Shown here piece by piece: positions 1 through 5,431 of a stretch of 9,608 nucleotides of DNA (positions within the stretch are counted from its first letter, which is position 1; each line of letters starts with the position of its first letter). The translations under genes were made by a program, and so were the position numbers. Origin of the DNA: CAZTQN01 sp964615765 (GTDB taxonomy: Bacteria > Planctomycetota > Phycisphaerae > Phycisphaerales > UBA1924). Below the pieces are notes generated by a model. The model was given only the letters and a program-made list of their open reading frames with translations. It had not been told where the DNA came from and ran no database searches. The stretch spans positions 1 to 9,608 of the forward strand of contig CAZTQN010000066.1 of NCBI GenBank assembly GCA_964615765.1, given 5' to 3'.

Positions 1-1
1 C

Positions 2-1390
2 CGCAAGAGCTACTTCTACCCCGACATGCCGAAGAACTACCAGATCTCGCAGTACCCGCTGCCGATCTGCTTCGACGGGGCGCTGGAGCTGCCGCCGCTG
101 ACGCCCGACGGCAAGATCGACTACGACGCGCTGGCCCAGGCCGTCGACCGCGACGGGCACGACGTCGTGCCGCGCAAGCGCATCGGGATCATCCGGGCCC
201 ACCTGGAAGAGGACGCGGGCAAACTGCTGCACGAGGCCCCGGGCGGGCACGCGATCGACGGCACGCTGATCGATCTCAACCGCGCCGGCACGCCGCTTTT
301 GGAGATCGTCACCCAGCCGGACTTCACCTCCGCCGACCAGGTCGTCATGTTCTGCCAGGTGCTGCGGAACATCTGCCGCTTCCTGGGCGTCAGCGAGTGC
401 GTCATGCAGAAGGGGCACATCCGCTTCGAGCCCAACATCAACTGCGTGCTGACGCTCGACAACGGGCGTCTGGTCAAGACGCCAATCGTCGAGGTCAAGA
501 ATCTCAACTCCTTCAAAGCCGTGCGCGGCGCCATCGAGTACGAACTGCGCGAGCAGCCGGCCCGCTGGCGGGCCGACGGGCGCGAGATGGGCCCGGGCGC
601 GAAGTCAACCCGCGGCTGGGACGACCACGCGATGGCCACCGTCCTGCAGCGCGACAAGGAAGACGCGCAGGACTACCGCTACTTCCCAGACCCGGACCTG
701 GTCGGCGTCGCCGTCGACGACGCCTGGCGCGAGCGCGTCCGCGCCGGCCTGCCGGAACTCCCGCTCGAACGCCTGCGCCGGTACATCCGCGAGTTCACGC
801 TCTCACCCAAAGAAGCCGCGGCCCTCACCGACGAACGCGACACGTGCCTGTTCTTCGAACGCACCGTCGAGGCGGCTATGGGCTTGGGCGTTGTCGCGCC
901 GCGGGCAGGGAAGCAGGCCGCCAACTTCGTGCTGCAGAGCGGCGCCAAGCGGGCCAACGAACGGTCCACACCCGATCAGCCCGTCTTCCCGCACGAACTC
1001 GGCATCACCGCCGACGAACTGGCCCGACTCATCGTCCTGCGCGAGGCCGGGTCGATCTCCTCCAACGCCGCCGACGAGGTCTTCGGCCTGCTCTGCGACG
1101 AGCCCGGCGCCTCCGGCCCCGGCGGCCCGCTGACGCCCGGCACGGCGCGCGACCCCGAAGCCATCGCTCGCGAACGCGGCTTGCTCATCGTCCGCAACGA
1201 GTCCGCCCTGGTCGCCTGGTGTGAGCAGGCCATCCGTGAGAACGCCAAGAGCGCCGACGATGTCCGCGCCGGCAAACACGTCGCCGTGGGACGCCTGGTC
1301 GGCGCGGTCATGAAGCTCGCCGGCGGCGCGGCGGACGCCGCCGTCGTGCGCGAGAAACTGCTGGAGATGCTGGGAGGCACTGGGCACTAG
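2..1390 (+). CDS. gatB: Aspartyl/glutamyl-tRNA(Asn/Gln) amidotransferase subunit B, 5'-truncated by window edge
   Basis: GatB is the tRNA-binding and kinase/transamidase subunit of the cytoplasmic GatCAB complex, which converts Glu-tRNA(Gln) and/or Asp-tRNA(Asn) to the amidated forms. The frame is open from base 2 and begins inside the family hallmark RKSYFYPDMPKNYQISQY, so roughly the first 75-80 residues lie outside the window; the ATG at 26 is internal, not the start. Other hallmarks follow in order: IGIIRAHLEEDAGK, DLNRAGTPLLEIV, EVKNLNSFKAV, STRGWDD, DYRYFPDPDL and LPELP. The C-terminal YqeY-like tail domain (NAKSADDVRAGK, then GRLVGAVMKLAGG) is complete, so 462 residues are seen. Two oddities are visible: the segment usually written MRCDANVS reads IRFEPNINC here, and a Gly/Pro-rich insertion (GASGPGGPLTPG) sits before the YqeY-like domain. 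The last residues (GGTGH) and the TAG stop lie in a heptamer repeat array. Identification is firm. Confidence 0.97.
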   Translation, partial: RKSYFYPDMPKNYQISQYPLPICFDGALELPPLTPDGKIDYDALAQAVDRDGHDVVPRKRIGIIRAHLEEDAGKLLHEAPGGHAIDGTLIDLNRAGTPLLEIVTQPDFTSADQVVMFCQVLRNICRFLGVSECVMQKGHIRFEPNINCVLTLDNGRLVKTPIVEVKNLNSFKAVRGAIEYELREQPARWRADGREMGPGAKSTRGWDDHAMATVLQRDKEDAQDYRYFPDPDLVGVAVDDAWRERVRAGLPELPLERLRRYIREFTLSPKEAAALTDERDTCLFFERTVEAAMGLGVVAPRAGKQAANFVLQSGAKRANERSTPDQPVFPHELGITADELARLIVLREAGSISSNAADEVFGLLCDEPGASGPGGPLTPGTARDPEAIARERGLLIVRNESALVAWCEQAIRENAKSADDVRAGKHVAVGRLVGAVMKLAGGAADAAVVREKLLEMLGGTGH

Positions 1391-1423
1391 GCACTGGGCA
1401 CTAGCCGAGGCACCGGGCACCAG
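1375..1423 (+). repeat. Heptamer tandem array RGGCACY overlapping the gatB stop
   Basis: The units read AGGCACT (1375), GGGCACT (1382), AGGCACT (1389) and GGGCACT (1396), then AGCCG, then AGGCACC (1408), GGGCACC (1415) and AG. This is a 7-bp repeat with a 14-bp higher-order period (A-unit followed by G-unit). The first two units code for the last GatB residues and the junction of units two and three supplies the TAG stop. Because 7 is not a multiple of 3, gain or loss of one unit would change the GatB tail. The repeat pattern is read directly from the sequence; its origin (slippage, or a dispersed intergenic repeat family) is not known. Confidence 0.85.
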
Positions 1424-1468
1424 GGAAGCGAGCACGCGCGAAGTGCGCCGACCCGGCTCCCCCTCGGC
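1404..1468. terminator. Possible bidirectional hairpin between convergent gatB and metG
   Basis: GCCGAGG (1404-1410) can pair with CCTCGGC (1462-1468), and just inside it CCGGG (1413-1417) can pair with CCCGG (1452-1456). A small central stem GCAC (1432-1435) with GTGC (1443-1446) is also possible. The structure sits between two converging genes, where a shared terminator is expected. There is no T-tract on either strand, the loop is long, and the arms are partly built from repeat units, so function is speculative. Confidence 0.25.
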
Positions 1469-1492
1469 CCTCGGCCCTAACCCCTCGGCCCT
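1461..1492 (-). repeat. Heptamer tandem array CCCTCGG overlapping the metG stop
   Basis: On the plus strand the units are CCCTCGG (1461), CCCTCGG (1468), CCCTAAC (1475, variant), CCCTCGG (1482) and a partial CCCT (1489). Read on the metG strand this is GGGCCGAGGGG followed by TTAGGG. The array encodes the last residues of MetG (EGPRG), and the single variant unit provides the TAG stop at 1477-1479. It is a different motif from the array at the gatB end but has the same 7-bp period. Confidence 0.8.
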
Positions 1493-3168
1493 TCCGCAGC
1501 AGGATCCGCCCGCATGAACAGGCCTTCGCCCTTGCTCATCGCCTGCCCGGGCTTGAGGCCGTAGGGGCCGGCGAACACGCTGAGCTCGCGCAGCGGCGCG
1601 ATGAATCCGGAGTTCGCGTCCGCCGGGTCCTTCAGGGGCGAGCAGTTCCACGTCCGCCACAGCTGCGCCATCTTGAACGGCATCGCCGGGTACAGCAGGA
1701 GCGAGACGATGCGGACCGCCTCGGCGCAGTTGTACAGGATCGCGCCCAGCAACGCCGTCTTGCCCGGATGGCCCTCGGCCTGCTTGGCGAGCTTGAACGG
1801 CTCCACCGTGCTGATGAACTGATCGACCGACGAGACCAGACGCCGACCGACGCTGAAGCCCGCTTCCCAGTTGTTGGCGTTGAAGTCGGCCTCGAGCGCC
1901 GCCGCGGCGGCCGCGGCCCGGGCGCCGAGATCTTCATCGAGGGTCAACCACACCGCTTCCTTCACGTTGACGGGGCGCTCCAGGTCGGCGTCGCCCGCGA
2001 CAAAGCGCCGCCGCCCGCCGTGCTCCGGCACCTTCCCGCCGAAGTACTTCTCGATCATGTTGCCCACGCGGCTGGCGCAGTTGCCAACGCCCCCGGCCAG
2101 GTCCGCGTTGTACACCTCGACGAACTTCGCGTAACTGAAGTCCGCGTCCGTCTCGCGCAGCGGCCCCTGCGTGAGCAGATACCACCGCACCGCGTCGAGC
2201 CCGAACCGCTCGACGTACTTCTCGAGCAGCGGCAGGTCGATGAAGTTGCCCAGCGTCTTGGACATCTTCTTGCCTTCGCTGACCCAGAAGCTGTGCGCGT
2301 ACACGCACCGCGGCGGGTCCAGGCGCAGCGCCATCAGCAGCGCCGGCCAGATGACCGCGTGGAACCACAAGATCTCTTTGCCGATCAGGTGCACGTCCGC
2401 GGGCCAGTACTTCTGCCGCGACGCGTCGACGCCGCCGACCGCCGCGTCGATCTTCCCGACCGCCGTCGCGTAGTTCAGCAGCGCATCGATCCACACGTAC
2501 GTCACGTGCGATTCGTCGCCCGGCACCGGGATGCCCCAGCGGAAGTTGGTGCGGCTGACGGGCACGTCCTGCAGGCCCTCGCGCAGGCGCCCCATCACCT
2601 CGTTGAACCGCGCCTGCGGACGCACGAAGTCCGGGTGCTCCGCGAAGAACTTCTCCAGCACCGGCTGCCACTTGCTGAGCCTGAAGTAGTAGTTCTTCTC
2701 CTTCGCGCGCACCAGCGGCTTGCCGTTGAAGGCGATGTAGTTCTTCTCCCGGGCCGCGTTCTCCGTGACGTACTCCTCCTGCCCCTCGTCGTACCAGCCC
2801 TCGAACTCGCCCAGGTAGACGTCGCCCGAGGCAATCAACTGCTTGAGCGCGGCTTGCACCTGCCGCGTGTGCCGCGGCTGCGTCGTCCGGATGAAGTCGT
2901 CGAAGCTCGCGCCGATGGTCCGCATCGCCCGCTCGAAGAACGCGGCGTTCTCGTCGGCGAGCGCCTGCGGCGTCACGCCCTTGCTCGCGGCCGACTTCTC
3001 GACCTTCTGCCCGTGCTCGTCCGTGCCGGTCAGAAAGAACACGTCACGGCCCATCAGCCGGGCCGCCCGTGCCGCCGCGTCCGCGACCGTCGTCGTGTAG
3101 CAGTGCCCGATGTGCGGGCGGTCGTTCACGTAATAGATCGGCGTGGTGATGTAGTACGGCGTGCTCAT
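1477..3168 (-). CDS. metG: Methionyl-tRNA synthetase (class I), zinc-less type
   Basis: This cytoplasmic enzyme charges tRNA(Met) with methionine using ATP. The 563-residue protein shows the Rossmann start YYITTPIYYVNDRPHIGH with the HIGH motif at residues 19-22, LTGTDEHGQK at 47-55, the YVWIDALLNY segment near 224-233 and the KMSKS-loop variant KMSKT at 301-305, followed by LGN. The anticodon-binding helical domain follows (NADLAGGVGNCASRVGNM near 354-371). The connective-peptide region at about 121-160 (EFEGWYDEGQEEYVTEN) has none of the Cys pairs that hold zinc in many MetRS, so this is a knuckle without metal. The length agrees with a MetRS lacking the C-terminal EMAPII-like tRNA-binding domain. 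The ATG at 3168 fits the family N-terminus and has a GGGGAG 11 nt upstream. The C-terminal residues run into a heptamer repeat. It is convergent with gatB and divergent from the next gene. Confidence 0.97.
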   Translation of the reverse strand: MSTPYYITTPIYYVNDRPHIGHCYTTTVADAAARAARLMGRDVFFLTGTDEHGQKVEKSAASKGVTPQALADENAAFFERAMRTIGASFDDFIRTTQPRHTRQVQAALKQLIASGDVYLGEFEGWYDEGQEEYVTENAAREKNYIAFNGKPLVRAKEKNYYFRLSKWQPVLEKFFAEHPDFVRPQARFNEVMGRLREGLQDVPVSRTNFRWGIPVPGDESHVTYVWIDALLNYATAVGKIDAAVGGVDASRQKYWPADVHLIGKEILWFHAVIWPALLMALRLDPPRCVYAHSFWVSEGKKMSKTLGNFIDLPLLEKYVERFGLDAVRWYLLTQGPLRETDADFSYAKFVEVYNADLAGGVGNCASRVGNMIEKYFGGKVPEHGGRRRFVAGDADLERPVNVKEAVWLTLDEDLGARAAAAAAALEADFNANNWEAGFSVGRRLVSSVDQFISTVEPFKLAKQAEGHPGKTALLGAILYNCAEAVRIVSLLLYPAMPFKMAQLWRTWNCSPLKDPADANSGFIAPLRELSVFAGPYGLKPGQAMSKGEGLFMRADPAAEGPRG

Positions 3169-3348
3169 CGTGCGCTCATCTCCCCGGCCCCCCCAACACT
3201 CACCGATCCCCCAGACCCCACCCGAAACACCCCACCGGCCATCCTACCGAGCCTGCCCCCAGTCGCGTTCGGGGGAAGTTCGCCGAAGTGAACAAATCGG
3301 GCCCCGGCGGCAAATACCATCATTGGTCCCGTCGATCCAGAGGTACGC
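3169..3348. promoter_or_regulatory. Divergent intergenic region between metG and the secreted TPR protein gene
   Basis: This 180-bp gap must carry the promoters of two divergent genes. The metG-proximal half is very C-rich on the plus strand (about 3180-3260). The half next to 3349 is the most AT-containing part, with AACAAATC near 3291 and AAATACCATCATT near 3312. TACCAT (3315-3320) toward the right and TAGGAT (minus strand, 3246-3241) toward metG each match a -10 box at four of six positions, but neither has a convincing -35 box at a normal distance. AGAGG at about 3338-3342, six nt before the ATG at 3349, is a plausible ribosome binding site. Confidence 0.35.
3180..3185 (-). promoter_or_regulatory. 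Ribosome binding site of metG
   Basis: On the minus strand GGGGAG lies 11 nt before the metG ATG at 3168, a slightly long spacing. A second ATG, 3 codons plus 2 nt upstream and out of frame, touches the Shine-Dalgarno and is unlikely to be used. The site supports the start at 3168, which also begins the conserved MetRS N-terminus. Confidence 0.5.
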
Positions 3349-5340
3349 ATGCCCCACGTCTCCCACCGCGTTGTTCTCCCCGTGTTCACCGTGCTCGCTT
3401 TGGCGAGCGCCGCCGGGGCGCAGACCGCCCTGGGCGACGGGCGCGGGCTCGAACGCAACCCCCAGGTCGGCTCCGGCGGGCGCAACTACGAGCGCCCCTC
3501 CGTCCAGGACCAGATCCGCATCAACAACGCCATCATCACCGGCAACGCCCCGCAAGGCCGCTCCTTCCGCGGCTCGCTCGGCTACGGCGCCACCAACGAC
3601 TTCCGCGCCCGCGCCGGCTCCGACGACCTGTACGCCTTCCGGCGTGACGCCGCCTTCTCCGGGCTCTTCGGCACCGGCGTCCGCGGGACCGACGCCCTCC
3701 GCTATCAGTTCGCGCTCTCGACCGGCCAATCGCTCCCGTCCGGCTTCTCGCGCCTCAGCGGGTACATCCCGCGCGAGTCCGTCGCCGCCGGCGGCGCCAC
3801 CGGCGCCTCCATCCCCTCGAACGCCTCCATCGGCGCGCTCCGCTCCACGGCGGAGTTCGCCGCCGTCCGCTCCGTCCGCCCCACGCTCGTCGGCGGCCGC
3901 CTCGACAATCAGGGCTACGAGTGGACCGTGCAGGCCTCCCCGCTCACCGGCGTGAACTGGACGCGGAGCGCCAACCCCGTCATCCGCGTCGGCCCGGGGC
4001 CCGACCCGCAGGCCCAGTACGACCTCGGCGCCGTCATCTCCGATCAGACGCCGCGACAGGTCGGCACGCGCTTCGTCCCCGGCTCGACAGGCCTCGAACC
4101 CGCCGCGACCGGGATCGATGGCGTGCTCGATCGCGAGTCGCTCCGCGGCGGGAGCGACCGGGCCGATCGCCCGAACTCCGGGCGCATCACGCCCATCCAC
4201 CAGAAAGTCCTCAGCGCGCTGTCCGAGCCGATCTCGACCCGCATCGACCCGACGCCCGCCGCCCCGCCCGTCGGCGCTGACCCGGCCCGCGGGCCGGACG
4301 GCTCCTTAATCACGCCGCCCACGCCGCCCGCCCCGGCCACCCCCGCGCCCGACGCGACACCCGCAACGCCCGACGCGCGTGACGGCGTGAACCAGCCCGC
4401 CGTCCGCACCATCAACCGCGACCTCGACGCCCAGCTCGAGCGCCTCCGCCAGCGCCTCCGCGGCGAGCCCGATGCCCGCGCCCCGCGCGCCATCCCCGGC
4501 CTCCCGGCCGACGCCCTCACGCCCCGCCCCACCCAGCCCGGCTCCACCCGCGAGCCCGGCGACCCGCGTGACCCGCGCGATCCGCGGAACGCGAGCGACC
4601 CCCGCAACCCCCTCAGCACCCGCACCGGCGGCACCGATCGCGCCGATCAGGACCAGTCCGGTGAGCGTTCCGGTCAGGGCCAGCCGGGCCAGGGCCGTCG
4701 CGACACCCAGGACACCGACGCCGAGCGCCCGCTGTCGGCCAACGAGGCCCTCACGCCCGACGTCGTCCGCGCGCTCCGCAGCGTGGGCGGCGTGAAGATC
4801 GACACCCTGGCCCTCCGCCCGGTCGACCCGGCCGGCGTCCGCCTGACGGACGAAACCGCCTACTTCGGGCACATGCAGGGCGGCGAGCAGGCCCTGATCG
4901 ACGGGCGCTACTTCCACGCCGAGGACCGCTTCAGCCGCGCCATGGCCGCTATGCCCGGCGACCCGATGGCCCGCATCGGGCGCGTGCACGCCCAGCTCGG
5001 CGCGGGGCTGTTCCTGTCGGCCGCCGCCAACCTCCGCTCCGTCTTCGCTGACCACCCGGAGATCATCGGCGCAACCTACGGCCCGGCCCTTGTGCCCAAC
5101 AACAAGCGGGCCGACCGCATCGCCGACCAGCTCCGCGCTGATCTCCGCCGCAACATCGCCGGGCTCGATCGCGACGCCGCCCTGCTGCTGGCGTACCTGG
5201 GCCAGATCCGTCAGGACGCCCCGGTGGTTCAGGAAGGCCTGCTGGAAATGACCAAGCGCTGGAACCTGAACGACCCGGCCGAGGCAACGCTGCTCGAAAC
5301 CCTCCGGGCTGCCTGGGCCAAGGACATCACCCAGCCGTAA
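3349..5340 (+). CDS. Secreted protein of unknown function with low-complexity linkers and C-terminal TPR-like repeats
   Basis: I do not recognise a named function for this 663-residue protein. Residues 1-24 form a signal peptide (VVLPVFTVLALASAAGA, likely cut before QT), so it is exported. Residues 25-120 form a distinctive Gly/Arg/Asp-rich module (ALGDGRGLERNPQVGSGG, then FRGSLGYGA and GSDDLYAFRRD) that reads like a conserved planctomycete family. About 300-345 is Pro/Ala/Thr-rich; 354-375 is a short amphipathic, possibly coiled-coil helix (DLDAQLERLRQRLRG); about 380-460 is Arg/Gly/Gln-rich and contains a DPR repeat. The folded C-terminus from about 505 looks like TPR helices (GGEQALIDGRYFHAEDRFSRA, then GRVHAQLGAGLFLSAAANLRSV), suggesting protein binding. 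The ATG has AGAGG six nt upstream. It is followed at 91 bp by an exported amylase on the same strand. Coding is well supported by the signal peptide, strong third-position GC and intact length; function is open. Confidence 0.85.
   Translation: MPHVSHRVVLPVFTVLALASAAGAQTALGDGRGLERNPQVGSGGRNYERPSVQDQIRINNAIITGNAPQGRSFRGSLGYGATNDFRARAGSDDLYAFRRDAAFSGLFGTGVRGTDALRYQFALSTGQSLPSGFSRLSGYIPRESVAAGGATGASIPSNASIGALRSTAEFAAVRSVRPTLVGGRLDNQGYEWTVQASPLTGVNWTRSANPVIRVGPGPDPQAQYDLGAVISDQTPRQVGTRFVPGSTGLEPAATGIDGVLDRESLRGGSDRADRPNSGRITPIHQKVLSALSEPISTRIDPTPAAPPVGADPARGPDGSLITPPTPPAPATPAPDATPATPDARDGVNQPAVRTINRDLDAQLERLRQRLRGEPDARAPRAIPGLPADALTPRPTQPGSTREPGDPRDPRDPRNASDPRNPLSTRTGGTDRADQDQSGERSGQGQPGQGRRDTQDTDAERPLSANEALTPDVVRALRSVGGVKIDTLALRPVDPAGVRLTDETAYFGHMQGGEQALIDGRYFHAEDRFSRAMAAMPGDPMARIGRVHAQLGAGLFLSAAANLRSVFADHPEIIGATYGPALVPNNKRADRIADQLRADLRRNIAGLDRDAALLLAYLGQIRQDAPVVQEGLLEMTKRWNLNDPAEATLLETLRAAWAKDITQP
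4561..4611 (+). repeat. DPR tripeptide repeat within the secreted TPR protein
   Basis: Residues 405-421 read DPR DPR DPR NAS DPR NP, preceded by EPG. The codons differ between copies (CGT, CGC, CGG, CGC for Arg), so this is an amino-acid repeat kept in frame rather than a fresh DNA slippage product. It lies in a long linker of low complexity. Confidence 0.8.
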
Positions 5341-5395
5341 TCGCCCGTCCCGCACCCTACACCGGGGCGGCGCAGGGCTGATATCGTGCGCCGCT

Positions 5396-5416
5396 CGGCC
5401 GTGCCTCGGCACGCCG
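5396..5416 (+). promoter_or_regulatory. Hairpin just upstream of the amylase ribosome binding site
   Basis: CGTGCC (5400-5405) and GGCACG (5408-5413) are perfect inverted arms; they would fold as five pairs with a four-base loop, extended by CGG (5396-5398) with CCG (5414-5416) across one bulged C. The structure ends about five nt before the Shine-Dalgarno GGGAG of the amylase gene. It could be a weak terminator or attenuator between the two codirectional genes or a leader structure affecting translation. No T-tract follows. Confidence 0.35.
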
Positions 5417-5431
5417 ACGCGGGAGACCCAC

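Noticed and set aside
26..28. ATG at 26 as the start of gatB
   Set aside because: The conserved GatB sequence is already in progress before it (RKSYFYPD), so the true start is outside the window.
3165..3179. Four-codon mini-ORF (M-S-A-R-stop) whose TGA overlaps the metG ATG
   Set aside because: Its ATG directly abuts the GGGGAG with no spacer, so it is unlikely to be translated; the repeat ATGAGC is probably chance.
1768..3291. Long open frame on the plus strand opposite metG (507 codons)
   Set aside because: It is antisense to a certain MetRS gene, has an Arg/Val/His/Leu-rich composition typical of a complementary frame in high-GC DNA, and shows no family motif.
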